DNA of 64,000 nt, from NCBI RefSeq assembly GCF_900188335.1, contig NZ_FZOY01000007.1, positions 124,001 to 188,000 of the forward strand, in the 5' to 3' direction. The notes beneath the pieces are model-generated. The model did no database searches. It was not told the DNA's origin and saw nothing but the letters and a program-made list of their open reading frames with translations. Source of the DNA: Tropicimonas sediminicola (GTDB taxonomy: Bacteria > Pseudomonadota > Alphaproteobacteria > Rhodobacterales > Rhodobacteraceae). Shown here in pieces: positions 17,989 to 27,633 of this stretch. A program made the translations under genes and the position numbers. The stretch's first letter is position 1. Each line of letters opens with the position of its first letter.

Positions 17989-18885
17989 TCACTCGGCCGA
18001 GGCCACATCGAGGTTGCGCGGCTTGCCGGCATATTCCTCGATGGCGCTGTCGAGCCAGGCTTCGTAGGCCTCTTCGCTGACCACCTTCACCGTGATCGGC
18101 ATATAGGCGTGGGCGATGCCGCAGAGCTCGGAGCACTGACCGAAGTAGATGCCTTCTTCCTCGGCCTTGAACCACAGCTCGGCAAGCCGGCCCGGCACCC
18201 CGTCCTGCTTCACCCCGAAGGCCGGGATGGTCCAGGAGTGGATCACGTCCGCCGCCGTCACCTGAACGACGATGGTCTTGTTCACCGGAACCACCACCGC
18301 GGTATCGGTCGCGAGCAGGAAGTGCTCCTTCTCGTAGCCGGCCTCGATCAGCTGCGCCTCGACCTCGGGGGTCAGCTTGTTCTGGGCGTCGGCGCCGATC
18401 ATGTAGCTGTCGAAGGCGAACTCGTGGTCGGGGTACTCGTAGGACCAGTACCACTGGTTGCCGATCGCCTTGATGGTGACGTCGCCCTCGGGGATGATCT
18501 GCTGCTTGAACAGCACCGGCAGCGAGAACGAGCCGATGAAGATCAGGATGATGATCGGCACCACTGTCCAGGCGATCTCGAGCGGCGAATTGTGGGTGAA
18601 GCCCGCGGGCTCGGGGTTGCGTTTGCGGTTGAACCGAACGACGACCCAGACCATCAGCGCGGTCACGAAAAGCACGATGGCGGCGATGATCACGTTGATC
18701 ATCCCGTCCAGCCACTGCAGGTCGCGCGCCAGCTCGGTCACCGCCGGCTGGAAACCCAGCCCGCCCGGCGTCGGCGCGCCCTTCACCTCGAGATCGCCAA
18801 GCGCGTCCTGCGCAAGTGCGGCGCCGGATACAGTCAGACCGGCAAGGGCAGCCGGCAGGCCGCTCTTCAGCGTCGAAAATCGCAT
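17989..18885 (-). CDS. ctaC: Cytochrome c oxidase subunit II
   Basis: This 298-residue protein receives electrons from cytochrome c through a binuclear CuA centre. It has a cleavable signal (to about residue 25, ending GAALA/QDA), two helices (about 55-85 and 100-125), and a periplasmic cupredoxin domain. The CuA ligands are visible: His in VIHSWTIP, then GQCSELCGIAHAYMP with Cys, Glu, Cys, His and Met. The WYWSYEYP aromatic patch for electron entry is present. It is the first gene of the oxidase operon and diverges from tldD. Confidence 0.97.
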   Translation of the reverse strand: MRFSTLKSGLPAALAGLTVSGAALAQDALGDLEVKGAPTPGGLGFQPAVTELARDLQWLDGMINVIIAAIVLFVTALMVWVVVRFNRKRNPEPAGFTHNSPLEIAWTVVPIIILIFIGSFSLPVLFKQQIIPEGDVTIKAIGNQWYWSYEYPDHEFAFDSYMIGADAQNKLTPEVEAQLIEAGYEKEHFLLATDTAVVVPVNKTIVVQVTAADVIHSWTIPAFGVKQDGVPGRLAELWFKAEEEGIYFGQCSELCGIAHAYMPITVKVVSEEAYEAWLDSAIEEYAGKPRNLDVASAE

Positions 18886-19048
18886 CAGTTATATTTCCCG
18901 TTCGCTAGTCGGCGTAAGCCGTAACGGACTCCCCCCCCTGGCGGCCGTAGCCTCCGGGCAAAAGAGCCCGTTGTGTCCTGCGGCCTAGAGACCATATTAC
19001 GAAAAACTGCACAACCCGGTGATTTGCGTCAACAAGTCACTTGCGAAT

Positions 19049-20503
19049 ATGTCGACAGACGGGAGCATCGCCTTGACCTCCACCGATAATACGCCTTTTC
19101 GCCCCTTCGAGACCCATCTCGACAGGGACGCCGCCCTCCGCACGCTGCAGGACGCAACGCACGGGGCCGACGATGGCGAGATCTTTCTGGAGCGGCGGCG
19201 ATCCGAGGCGCTGGTCTTCGATGACGGCCGCCTGAAGACGGCGAGCTACGACGCATCCGAAGGGTTCGGGCTGCGCGCGGTGCGTGGCGAAACAGCCGGT
19301 TACGCGCATTCCACCGAGATCTCCGAGGCCGCGCTGCAGCGCGCCGCCGGCACCGCCCGGCTGGCCGTCGGCGCGGGCGGCGGCACGCTGGCAGAGGGGC
19401 CCGCTGCCACGAATCAACGGCTCTATCGCGATGACAGCCCGATCTCGGACGCCGAATTCCCTGTAAAGATCGAGACCTTGCGCGAGATCGACGCCTTCGC
19501 CCGCGCCCTCGACCCGCGCGTCGTGCAGGTCTCCGCCACCCTTGCGGCCTCCCTGCAGGAAGTGACCATCCTGCGCCCCGACGGCACCGTCGTGGCCGAC
19601 AGCCGCCCGATGAGCCGGCTGAACGTGAGCGTGATCGTCGAGCAGGACGGGCGGCGCGAACAGGGCGGAACCGGCGGCGGCGGGCGTGCGGGCCTCGATG
19701 GCCTGCTCGACCGCGCCCACTGGGAGGGCGTGACCCGCGAAGCGCTGCGCATCGCGCTGGTCAATCTCGAGGCGGAACCCGCCCCCGCCGGGGTGATGGA
19801 CGTGGTGCTCGGCCCCGGCTGGCCCGGCATCCTTCTGCATGAGGCCATCGGTCACGGCCTCGAGGGAGACGCGAATCGCAAGGGCACCTCCGCCTTCGCC
19901 GGGCTGATGGGTCAGCGAATCGCCTCGCCCGGCGTTACCGTGCTCGACGATGGCACGATCCCGGACCGCCGCGGCTCGATCACCGTCGATGACGAGGGCA
20001 CCCCCTCGCACCGCAACGTGCTGATCGAGGACGGCATCCTCGTGGGCTACATGCAGGACCGCCAGAACGCCCGCCTGATGGGGGTCGCACCCACCGGCAA
20101 CGGCCGCCGCGAGAGCTATGCCCACGCCCCGATGCCGCGGATGACCAACACCTACATGCTCGCCGGCGACGCCTCGCCGGAAGAGATCCTGTCCGAGCTG
20201 AAGGACGGGCTTTATGCCGTCGGCTTTGGCGGCGGCCAGGTCGATATCACGAATGGCAAATTCGTCTTTTCCTGCACCGAGGCCTACCGGGTGAAGGACG
20301 GAAAGGTCGGCGCGCCGGTCAAGGGCGCCACCCTGATCGGCGACGGTCCGACCGCGCTGTCGCGAATCACCGCGATCGGCAACGACATGTCTCTCGACCC
20401 CGGAATCGGCAATTGCGGCAAGGCCGGGCAATGGGTGCCGGTGGGTGTGGGCCAGCCGACCCTGCGCATCGGCGGCCTGACCGTCGGCGGCTCGGCGGCG
20501 TGA
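19049..20503 (+). CDS. tldD: Metalloprotease TldD
   Basis: This 484-residue TldD subunit normally pairs with TldE (PmbA) to degrade unfolded peptides and mature modified peptides. The zinc motif HEAIGHGLEGD is at about residue 265, with FSCTEAYRVKDGK and GIGNCGKAGQWVPVG at the C-terminus. PmbA is not in this window. The start is not certain: ATG 19049 was used, while TTG 19073 has GGGAG upstream and gives the family-like LTSTDNTPFRPFE. A GTGA overlap couples it to the following acetyltransferase. Confidence 0.95.
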   Translation: MSTDGSIALTSTDNTPFRPFETHLDRDAALRTLQDATHGADDGEIFLERRRSEALVFDDGRLKTASYDASEGFGLRAVRGETAGYAHSTEISEAALQRAAGTARLAVGAGGGTLAEGPAATNQRLYRDDSPISDAEFPVKIETLREIDAFARALDPRVVQVSATLAASLQEVTILRPDGTVVADSRPMSRLNVSVIVEQDGRREQGGTGGGGRAGLDGLLDRAHWEGVTREALRIALVNLEAEPAPAGVMDVVLGPGWPGILLHEAIGHGLEGDANRKGTSAFAGLMGQRIASPGVTVLDDGTIPDRRGSITVDDEGTPSHRNVLIEDGILVGYMQDRQNARLMGVAPTGNGRRESYAHAPMPRMTNTYMLAGDASPEEILSELKDGLYAVGFGGGQVDITNGKFVFSCTEAYRVKDGKVGAPVKGATLIGDGPTALSRITAIGNDMSLDPGIGNCGKAGQWVPVGVGQPTLRIGGLTVGGSAA

Positions 20504-21003
20504 GTTCGATCCGGGACGCCACGGCGCGGGATGTCCCCGCGCTCGCGGATCTCTGGGACCAGGCGTGGCAATCCTCCCACGCCGGCCTCGTGCCCGCCGA
20601 CTTGCTGCCGCATCGAAACCGGGAAAGCTTCCGGCGGCGGCTGGAGCGGATGGTGGGCCGCATCCGTCTTGCCGAAGCCCCCGACGGCGCACCGCTTGGT
20701 TTCTGCGTGATCGATTCAGCCGGCCAAGGCGAGATCGACCAGCTTTTCGTTACGGCCGCCGCGCAGGGTACCGGTGTTGCGCAGGCCCTGCTGGCCGACG
20801 GCGAAGCGCGCCTCGCCGCCGCCGGATGCAGCCGGCCGCGGCTGCTGTGTACGCAAGGCAACCGGCGCGCCGAGCGGTTCTATGCACGAAACGGCTGGAC
20901 CTCTCTCGGCCCGCGGCAGGTCCCGGTGACGACCGATGACGGTGACATGCCGCTCACCTGCCTGATCTTCGAGAAAGATCTCGAGGCCCTCCCGGCCGCC
21001 TGA
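20500..21003 (+). CDS. GNAT acetyltransferase (167 aa)
   Basis: The product has an N-terminal IRDATARDVPALADLWDQAW block, the acetyl-CoA loop region LFVTAAAQGTGVAQALL (Q/RxxGxG variant), and the C-terminal NRRAERFYARNGW, all characteristic of N-acetyltransferases. The substrate is unknown. The GTG start overlaps the tldD stop by four bases (GTGA), so translation is probably coupled. It resembles the short ElaA/RimI-like GNATs that often accompany unrelated genes. Confidence 0.85.
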   Translation: MSSIRDATARDVPALADLWDQAWQSSHAGLVPADLLPHRNRESFRRRLERMVGRIRLAEAPDGAPLGFCVIDSAGQGEIDQLFVTAAAQGTGVAQALLADGEARLAAAGCSRPRLLCTQGNRRAERFYARNGWTSLGPRQVPVTTDDGDMPLTCLIFEKDLEALPAA

Positions 21004-21041
21004 ACGCGCGGCGCGGATTCTTCGTCGATTGCCTCACGGCG

Positions 21042-21057
21042 TTTACGCCCGATTAAC
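21042..21057 (+). promoter_or_regulatory. CtrA-like box upstream of dprA
   Basis: TTTACGCCCGATTAAC matches the alphaproteobacterial CtrA consensus TTAA-N7-TTAAC with one mismatch in the first half-site and a perfect second half-site. It ends 48 bases before the TTG start of dprA. CtrA control of DNA-uptake genes is reported for Rhodobacterales; binding here is inference. Confidence 0.5.
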
Positions 21058-21105
21058 CGTTTTCCCTGTAGCCATGATCTCAGCAAGAGACGGAGCTGCG
21101 ACGGT

Positions 21106-22278
21106 TTGGAATTGTTTTCTTCCCCACCCCCCCTCGCACCACCCACCTCGGAAGGAACCAGGCGCTCCTGGCTGCGTCTCTTGCGCTCCCACCGTGTCGG
21201 AACATCCACCTTCTATCGGCTGATGGCCGAACACGGTGGCGATGCAGAGGCCGCACTCGAGGCCCTGCCGCAGATCGCGGCCAAGGCCGGTGTTGCCGGG
21301 TACCGCCCCTGCCCGCCCGAGGTCGTGGAGCGCGAGCTGGCAGCCGGCAGCCGCGCCGGTGCGCGGCCGATCTTCATCGGCATGAAGGAATACCCGAGCG
21401 CCCTCGCCGAGATCGCCGATGCCCCGCCGATGCTCTGGGCCCTTGGCCAAACGGAACTGACCGGGCGCGAGGCGGTTGCGCTTGTCGGCGCACGCAACGC
21501 CTCCAGCATCGGTCGCCGTACCGCCGCCGCGCTGTCGCGCGGGCTGGGCGAGGCAGGGCTGGTGGTCGTCTCGGGGCTCGCCCGCGGGATCGACGCGGAA
21601 GCCCATGCCGCGGCTCTGGCCACCGGCACCATCGCCGTCGTCGCCGGAGGCGTCGATGTGGTCTATCCCAAGGAAAACACCGATCTGACCGCCCGGATCG
21701 CCGAAACCGGCCTGATCGTCTCGGAAATGCCGCCGGGCACCCGACCGCAGGCGCGCCACTTCCCGCGCCGCAATCGCATCATCTCCGGAATCGCACGCGC
21801 CGTCCTGGTGGTGGAGGCCGCGACGAAATCCGGCAGCCTGATCACGGCGCGCGACGCGCTCGACCAGGGGCGGGACGTGCTCGCCGTCCCCGGCCACCCG
21901 TTCGACGGCCGCGCCTCCGGGTGCAACCTTTTGATTCGCGATGGCGCGACGCTTGTGCGGAACGCAGAGGACGTCCTGGAAGCGCTCGGCACCGCCCCGG
22001 CGCCGCGCCTCTCGCCCAGGCGCGAGAGACAACCAACGCCAGCCGCACAGCCGGCCGATCCGCCGCGGATCAACCAGCCGGCCGCAGCGGCGCCTACCCA
22101 TGGCGACCCGCTGCGCAACCGGATCCTGTCGTTTCTCGGCATGACGCCGCTTTCCGAGGACCAGCTCCTGCGCGATCTCTGCATGCCGGCCCCGGCGATT
22201 GCCGAAGAGCTTCTTGCGCTCGAGATGGACGGGGCGGTGGTCCGTCACCCGGGCGGCCTGCTGGCGCGCGGCGCCTGA
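21106..22278 (+). CDS. dprA: DNA-processing protein DprA
   Basis: This 390-residue protein loads RecA on incoming single-stranded DNA in natural transformation and gene-transfer-agent uptake. A short N-terminal SAM-like part (WLRLLRSHRVGTSTFYRLM) leads to the Rossmann-like DprA domain with VALVGARNASSIGRRTA, LVVVSGLARGIDAEAH and FPRRNRIISGIA, then a C-terminal winged helix (about residues 335-390). The TTG start at 21106 is weakly supported (GGAG 12 bases upstream). A CtrA-like box precedes it. A Pro/Arg-rich linker joins the two domains. Confidence 0.94.
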   Translation: MELFSSPPPLAPPTSEGTRRSWLRLLRSHRVGTSTFYRLMAEHGGDAEAALEALPQIAAKAGVAGYRPCPPEVVERELAAGSRAGARPIFIGMKEYPSALAEIADAPPMLWALGQTELTGREAVALVGARNASSIGRRTAAALSRGLGEAGLVVVSGLARGIDAEAHAAALATGTIAVVAGGVDVVYPKENTDLTARIAETGLIVSEMPPGTRPQARHFPRRNRIISGIARAVLVVEAATKSGSLITARDALDQGRDVLAVPGHPFDGRASGCNLLIRDGATLVRNAEDVLEALGTAPAPRLSPRRERQPTPAAQPADPPRINQPAAAAPTHGDPLRNRILSFLGMTPLSEDQLLRDLCMPAPAIAEELLALEMDGAVVRHPGGLLARGA

Positions 22279-22411
22279 GAGGTGTAGGCGGCTGGGGTAG
22301 ACCGGAAGTTGGGGGCATTGCCGCCCCCGCCGCGCCGCCGCATTGACAACCCTGCATCGGCACCACATCTTCCGCCGCCAATTGATCGAACCCTTTCAAA
22401 AGGTCATCCGC

Positions 22412-25045
22412 ATGCCCGTCGTCGTCGTGGAATCGCCTGCCAAGGCCAAGACAATCAACAAGTATCTGGGCGGCGACTACGTTGTTCTGGCGTCTTTCGG
22501 GCACGTTCGGGACCTGCCTCCCAAGGACGGATCGGTGGATCCGGAGCACGAATTCGAGATGACCTGGGAGGTCGCGAACGATTCTCGCAAGCATGTGAAG
22601 GCGATCGCGGATGCTCTGAAGGACGACAACGCGCTGATCCTCGCGACCGACCCCGACCGCGAGGGAGAGGCGATCAGCTGGCATCTGGAGGAGACCCTCC
22701 GCAAGCGCCGGGCAATCCGGAAGGACACCGCAGTCTCGCGCGTCGTGTTCAACGCCATCACCAAGTCCGCGGTCACCGAGGCGATGAAATCGCCCCGCCA
22801 GGTCGATCAGCCGCTGGTTGACGCCTATCTCGCCCGCCGCGCGCTGGATTACCTGGTCGGCTTCAACCTCTCCCCGGTGCTCTGGCGCAAGCTGCCCGGA
22901 TCGCGCTCCGCTGGGCGCGTGCAGTCGGTCTGCCTGCGCCTGATCGTCGAGCGGGAGATGGAGATCGAGGCGTTCCGTGCGCAGGAATACTGGTCGGTGA
23001 AGGCGCTGCTCGAAACGCCGCGCGGCCAGACCTACGAGGCCCGGCTGACGACGCTGGCCGGCAAGAAGCTCGACAAGTTCGACATCGCCAACGAGACCGC
23101 CGCCGAACTGGCCGTGCAGGCGATCACCTCGCGCGATCTGACCGTCTCCGAAGTGGAGGCCCGCCCGGGCAGCCGGAACCCGTCGGCGCCGTTCATGACC
23201 TCGACCCTGCAACAGGAGGCGAGCCGCAAGTTCGGCATGGGCGCCCGGCAGACGATGAACGCCGCCCAGCGTCTCTACGAGGCCGGGCTGATCACCTACA
23301 TGCGGACCGACGGCATCGACATGGCCCCCGAGGCGGTCGCCGCCGCCCGTGACGCGATCAAGGATCGCTACGGCGCCGAATACGTGCCCAGCACGCCACG
23401 GATCTACAAGAACAAGGCCAAGAACGCGCAGGAAGCGCACGAATGTATCCGCCCGACGGACATGACGCGGGACGCCGCGAGCCTGAAGGTCTCGGAAGCC
23501 GACCAGCGCAAGCTGTATGACCTGATCTGGAAGCGGACCCTCGCCAGCCAGATGGAAGCGGCGCGGCTGGAACGGACCACGGTGGACATCACCAGCGCCG
23601 ACGGCCAGGTCGGGCTGCGCGCCACCGGGCAGGTCGTGCTCTTCGACGGGTTCCTCAAGGTCTACGAGGAGGGGCGCGACGACGTTTCCGAGGACGAGGA
23701 CGGCAAGCGCCTGCCCGCGATCATGCAGGGGGAGCCGGCCAAGAAGCACGAGATCACGCCCGAGCAGCATTTTACCCAGCCGCCGCCGCGCTACACCGAG
23801 GCCACGCTGGTCAAGCGGATGGAAGAGCTCGGCATCGGCCGGCCCTCGACCTACGCCTCGATCGTCACCACGATCCAGGACCGCGGCTACGTCCGAAAGG
23901 ACAAGAACCGGCTGTTCCCCGAGGACAAGGGCCGGCTCGTCATCGCCTTCCTGATGAACTACTTCCGCCGCTACGTGAGCTATGACTTCACCGCCGGGCT
24001 GGAGGAGGAGCTGGACCACGTCTCCGCCGGCGAGGCGGATTACAAGGAAGTGCTGGCACGGTTCTGGCGCGATTTCTCCGCCGCGATCTCCGAGACCTCG
24101 GAGCTGCGGATCACCGACGTCCTGGAAAAGATCAACGAGGTGCTGGAACCGCACCTGTTCCCGCCGACCGAGGACGGCAGCGACCCGCGCGCCTGCCCGA
24201 ACTGCGGAAACGGCCGCCTCTCGATGCGCACCGCGCGGTCGGGCGGCGCATTCATCGGCTGCTCGAACTACCCCGAATGCCGCTACACCCGCCCCTTCGG
24301 GCCGCCGGGCACCGAGGAATCCGGGATCGGTCCGGACGGCAAGCTTCTGGGCTACGACAACGAGGACAAGATCACCCTGCGCGACGGGCGTTTCGGCCCC
24401 TACGTGCAGCGCGGTGACGCCACCGAGGAAAACCCCAAGCCGCCGCGGTCGAGCCTGCCCAAGGGGTGGCGCGCCGAGGACATGGACCTCGAGAAGGCGC
24501 TGACGCTTCTGAGCCTGCCCCGCGAGATCGGCGATCACCCCGAGGGCGGGATGATCACATCCAACTTCGGCCGCTTCGGCCCCTACATCGCACACACGGC
24601 GCCGGGCGACGAGAAACCGGTCTACGTCAACCTGAAGGACCCGGCGGAGGTGTTCGAGATCGGCATGAACCGGGCCGTAGAGATGCTGGCCGAGAAGCGG
24701 GCAAACCCGCGCGGCCGGGGCGGCGCGGCCGCCAAGCCGCTCAAGGAGCTGGGCGAGCACCCCGAGGAGGGTGGGCCGATCAATGTCATGGAAGGGCGCT
24801 ACGGGCCTTACGTGAAATGGGGCAAGATCAACGCGACCCTACCCAAGGACACGGAGCCGCAATCGCTCACCATGGAGCAGGCGCTGGAGCTGATTTCCGA
24901 GAAGGCCGCCAAGAAGGGTGGCCGCAAGAAGGCCCCGGCCAAGAAGCCCGCCGCGAAGAAGACCGCCGCCAAGAAGAGCACGGCGAAAAAGGCACCGGCC
25001 AGGAAGGCCGCGGCAAAGGTCGAAGACGACGACGTGATCGAGTGA
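22412..25045 (+). CDS. topA: DNA topoisomerase I
   Basis: This 877-residue type IA topoisomerase relaxes negative supercoils. It begins MPVVVVESPAKAKTINKYL with the Toprim acidic cluster ATDPDREGEAISWHL at about residue 70, and the active-site Tyr is in GLITYMRTDG at about residue 295. Two or more zinc-finger/topo C repeats follow (RACPNCGNGRLSM, then GRFGPYVQRGD and GRYGPYVKWGK). The tail is a Lys/Ala-rich repeat from about residue 845 (KKAPAKK and relatives), common in alphaproteobacterial TopA. ATG 22412 is the standard start; an in-frame frame back to 22343 is not conserved. Confidence 0.97.
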   Translation: MPVVVVESPAKAKTINKYLGGDYVVLASFGHVRDLPPKDGSVDPEHEFEMTWEVANDSRKHVKAIADALKDDNALILATDPDREGEAISWHLEETLRKRRAIRKDTAVSRVVFNAITKSAVTEAMKSPRQVDQPLVDAYLARRALDYLVGFNLSPVLWRKLPGSRSAGRVQSVCLRLIVEREMEIEAFRAQEYWSVKALLETPRGQTYEARLTTLAGKKLDKFDIANETAAELAVQAITSRDLTVSEVEARPGSRNPSAPFMTSTLQQEASRKFGMGARQTMNAAQRLYEAGLITYMRTDGIDMAPEAVAAARDAIKDRYGAEYVPSTPRIYKNKAKNAQEAHECIRPTDMTRDAASLKVSEADQRKLYDLIWKRTLASQMEAARLERTTVDITSADGQVGLRATGQVVLFDGFLKVYEEGRDDVSEDEDGKRLPAIMQGEPAKKHEITPEQHFTQPPPRYTEATLVKRMEELGIGRPSTYASIVTTIQDRGYVRKDKNRLFPEDKGRLVIAFLMNYFRRYVSYDFTAGLEEELDHVSAGEADYKEVLARFWRDFSAAISETSELRITDVLEKINEVLEPHLFPPTEDGSDPRACPNCGNGRLSMRTARSGGAFIGCSNYPECRYTRPFGPPGTEESGIGPDGKLLGYDNEDKITLRDGRFGPYVQRGDATEENPKPPRSSLPKGWRAEDMDLEKALTLLSLPREIGDHPEGGMITSNFGRFGPYIAHTAPGDEKPVYVNLKDPAEVFEIGMNRAVEMLAEKRANPRGRGGAAAKPLKELGEHPEEGGPINVMEGRYGPYVKWGKINATLPKDTEPQSLTMEQALELISEKAAKKGGRKKAPAKKPAAKKTAAKKSTAKKAPARKAAAKVEDDDVIE

Positions 25046-25058
25046 TCCGAAAACGACT

Positions 25059-25081
25059 GCGCCGGGCCAATCGCCCGGCGC
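25059..25081 (+). terminator. Intrinsic terminator after topA
   Basis: A perfect 9-bp stem GCGCCGGGC / GCCCGGCGC with a CAATC loop lies 13 bases after the topA stop and is followed by TTTCG. It sits between convergent topA and the DUF1127 gene, so it may act in both directions. Confidence 0.8.
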
Positions 25082-25089
25082 TTTCGTGT

Positions 25090-25323
25090 TCAGGGGATCC
25101 AGAACGGTTTGCGGATTTCCTGATCCGCCATTTCCGGCGTGATCCCGATATCCTTGAGCTGATGCGGTGTCAGGCGGGTCAACGCGCGGCGGGACCTGTG
25201 TCGGCAATCCCATTTGACCACGGCCGCCGCCATCCAGAGCGCGACATCGGCCAGAAGCGGCAGCGATTGGCGGGCGCTCAGGCTTTCCAGCCTGGGGTCG
25301 GATGCGGGCGAGATCTGTGCCAT
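25090..25323 (-). CDS. DUF1127 small protein (77 aa)
   Basis: The C-terminal half carries the DUF1127 signature RRALTRLTPHQLKDIGIT and ends EIRKPFWIP. The N-terminal 30 residues are unrelated and moderately hydrophobic. Family members are short basic alphaproteobacterial proteins, some of which interact with RNA and affect phosphate and carbon metabolism; the role here is unknown. It is divergent from the MocR regulator with a 89-base gap containing repeats, so it could be a target of that regulator. Confidence 0.9.
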   Translation of the reverse strand: MAQISPASDPRLESLSARQSLPLLADVALWMAAAVVKWDCRHRSRRALTRLTPHQLKDIGITPEMADQEIRKPFWIP

Positions 25324-25334
25324 GGGACTCTCCT

Positions 25335-25423
25335 ATTGTATTGACACAATTTGAAATGATGCGATACAAAAATTGATACATTCGGAATATACCCCGGTCT
25401 AGGAGAGTATTGTGTCGGATACA
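25335..25423. promoter_or_regulatory. Divergent operator region with GATACA direct repeats and an ATTGT/ACAAT palindrome
   Basis: Between the DUF1127 gene and the MocR gene lie an inverted repeat ATTGT-N6-ACAAT (25335-25350) and three GATACA copies at 25363, 25375 and 25418, the last inside the MocR start region. MocR/PdxR regulators often bind spaced direct repeats, so autoregulation is plausible. This is an AT-rich island in GC-rich DNA. Confidence 0.5.
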
Positions 25424-26809
25424 AAATGGACGGAGGGCGTGCAGCTCGCGGGCCGGGCCAAGTACAAGGCGCTCGCCGACCACCTCATGGCCGAAATGGA
25501 CAGGGGCACCTTGCCCGTCGGCCATCAGCTTCCCCCGGTACGGCAACTTGCCTGGGCGCTCGGCGTGACCCCGGGCACGGTCGCCCGCGCCTATTCGCAG
25601 CTGACCGATGCCGGCCGGCTCGAGGCCGTCGTCGGGCGCGGCACCTTTGTCGCCCCGAAATTGCGCAACGTCGCCGACGATGTCTGGACCCGAACGCTCC
25701 CGCAGGAGCCGGGCAAGATCAACCTCTACAGCCCGCGCCTGCCGGATATGGGCCAGGTCGCCGCGATCCGGCACGGGTTGCGTGCCGTGGCCGAGGGGCC
25801 GGAGGAGGATCTCGTCGAATATCCCAACCGCGAAGGGTTCCGGCCCGCCCGGGAGGCGGTGATCGACTGGCTCTCTGACGTCTCGCTCGGCGCGATCGGG
25901 CACAAGGATGTCGTGCTGAGCCACGGCGGGCAGAGCGCCATCTCGCTGGTGCTGCAGTCAGCCCTGCGGGGCGCGCAGCCGGTGATTCTCGTCGAGGAGC
26001 TGTCCTATGCAGGTTTCCGGCGTGCCGCCGAGATGCTGCGGATCGAGGTCGTGGGCGTGCCTTCGGATGAACGGGGGCTGATTCCGGAAGAACTCGAACG
26101 TATCGCGCGGCGGTCCGGGGCCCAGATGCTCTGCACCTCGGCAGAGGTCCACAACCCGACCGGCCTGCATACGCCGCTGGAACGGCGGGAGGAGATCGTG
26201 GCCGCCTGCCAGCGCGCCGGTGGCGTGCAGATCCTCGAGGATGATTGCTACCGCATCGGGCCCGCGCGCGCACCGAGCTACCGCGCGCTCTGGCCCGAGG
26301 GCGCCTGGTACGTCTCCTCCATTTCCAAGACGCTCACGCCGGCGCTGCGCATCGGCTTTGCGGTCGCCGCGGAAGGGCGCTATGCCGACCTGCGCCGGGC
26401 CGCGGAATACGGGTTCTTCGGGCTCGCCCGGCCACTGGCCGAGATGGCGCGGCTCATCCTCGGCAACCCGGAGACCCGGCGCATCGCCGGGACGGTGCGT
26501 GACCGGGTGGGCGATTACGTCCGTGCCGCAGTGAACGCACTCGGCAGCCACGAGATCGCCTGGCGCGAGGACGTTCCCTTTCTCTGGCTGACCCTGCCGC
26601 GCGGCTGGCGGGCCGCCGAATTCGTGCTCGCCGCGGAGCGCCAAGGGATCCAGATCAGGTCCGCCGAGGAATTCACCCTCCGCGAGGACCGCGCGCCCCA
26701 TTGCATCCGCATCGCGGTCAACGGGCAGGTGCCGCTGGAACGCTTCGAGACCGCCATGACCACCCTGCGCGAGCTGCTGGACAATCCGCCAGAGGCGATC
26801 TCGGCCTGA
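25412..26809 (+). CDS. MocR-type transcriptional regulator (GntR wHTH fused to aminotransferase fold)
   Basis: The 465-residue protein has an N-terminal GntR winged helix (about residues 15-80, with [22 protein letters not shown]) and a class I aminotransferase-like domain that ends near residue 460. The PLP lysine is in [14 protein letters not shown], and the phosphate and ring contacts [11 protein letters not shown] and AEVHNPTG are present. Such proteins sense PLP or related ligands, as in PdxR, TauR and GabR. The regulated pathway cannot be fixed from sequence. GTG 25412 has AGGAG at 25401-25405. The two CoA-transferase genes follow, separated by 119 bases. Confidence 0.92.
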   Translation: MSDTKWTEGVQLAGRAKYKALADHLMAEMDRGTLPVGHQLPPVRQLAWALGVTPGTVARAYSQLTDAGRLEAVVGRGTFVAPKLRNVADDVWTRTLPQEPGKINLYSPRLPDMGQVAAIRHGLRAVAEGPEEDLVEYPNREGFRPAREAVIDWLSDVSLGAIGHKDVVLSHGGQSAISLVLQSALRGAQPVILVEELSYAGFRRAAEMLRIEVVGVPSDERGLIPEELERIARRSGAQMLCTSAEVHNPTGLHTPLERREEIVAACQRAGGVQILEDDCYRIGPARAPSYRALWPEGAWYVSSISKTLTPALRIGFAVAAEGRYADLRRAAEYGFFGLARPLAEMARLILGNPETRRIAGTVRDRVGDYVRAAVNALGSHEIAWREDVPFLWLTLPRGWRAAEFVLAAERQGIQIRSAEEFTLREDRAPHCIRIAVNGQVPLERFETAMTTLRELLDNPPEAISA

Positions 26810-26928
26810 CGTCGGCTCCCCGCAGCGGTGCTTTTCCCGGCGCCGGGGCGCCGCGACGCAGCATTCGTTTGACACACGCCTTCCCGGGCGTCAGAAACCT
26901 CCCTCAAAGGGTCTATGGGAGGTTCTCC

Positions 26929-27633
26929 ATGAAGAAGATTTACGGCAGCGCGGCGGAAGCGCTGGACGGGCTGCTGCACGACGGCATGCTGATTGCCGCC
27001 GGCGGCTTCGGCCTCTGCGGCATTCCGGAACTGCTGCTCAACGCGATCAAGGACAGCGGCGTGAAGGACCTGACCTTCGCCTCCAACAACGCCGGAGTAG
27101 ACGATTTCGGCATCGGAATCCTGCTGCAGACCAAGCAGGTGAAGAAGATGATGTCGTCCTACGTGGGCGAGAACGCCGAGTTCATGCGCCAGTACCTCTC
27201 GGGCGAGCTGGAGCTCGAGTTCAACCCGCAGGGCACGCTGGCCGAGCGGATGCGCGCCGGCGGCTGCGGCATCCCGGGCTTCTACACCAAGACCGGCGTC
27301 GGTACCGTGGTGGCCGAGGGCAAGGAGCACAAGGAGTTCAACGGCGAGACCTACATCCTCGAAGAGGGGATCTTCGCCGACCTGTCGATCGTCAAGGCCT
27401 GGAAGGCCGACCCGACCGGCAACCTTGTTTTCCGCAAGACCGCCCGCAACTTCAACCCGCCGGCGGCGATGTGCGGCAAGGTCTGCGTCGTGGAAGTCGA
27501 GGAGATCGTCCCCACCGGCTCGCTTGACCCCGACACGATCCACCTGCCCGGCATCTACGTCCACCGCCTGATCCAGGGCGAGCACGAAAAGCGCATCGAA
27601 CAGCGCACGACCCGCAAGAAGGAGGACGCATAA
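26929..27633 (+). CDS. 3-oxoacid CoA-transferase, subunit A
   Basis: This 234-residue subunit begins [19 protein letters not shown] and contains the family blocks [12 protein letters not shown] and [12 protein letters not shown]. It ends [10 protein letters not shown]. Together with subunit B it transfers CoA from succinyl-CoA to acetoacetate or similar acids (scoA/atoD class). ATG 26929 follows GGGAGG. The stop overlaps the start of subunit B (TAATG). The substrate (acetoacetate versus 3-oxoadipate) is not settled by sequence; no other aromatic-pathway genes are nearby. Confidence 0.94.
   Translation: MKKIYGSAAEALDGLLHDGMLIAAGGFGLCGIPELLLNAIKDSGVKDLTFASNNAGVDDFGIGILLQTKQVKKMMSSYVGENAEFMRQYLSGELELEFNPQGTLAERMRAGGCGIPGFYTKTGVGTVVAEGKEHKEFNGETYILEEGIFADLSIVKAWKADPTGNLVFRKTARNFNPPAAMCGKVCVVEVEEIVPTGSLDPDTIHLPGIYVHRLIQGEHEKRIEQRTTRKKEDA

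Noticed and set aside
22094-24760. An 888-codon minus-strand frame over topA
   Set aside because: It has no recognisable domain and lies antisense to a conserved essential gene.
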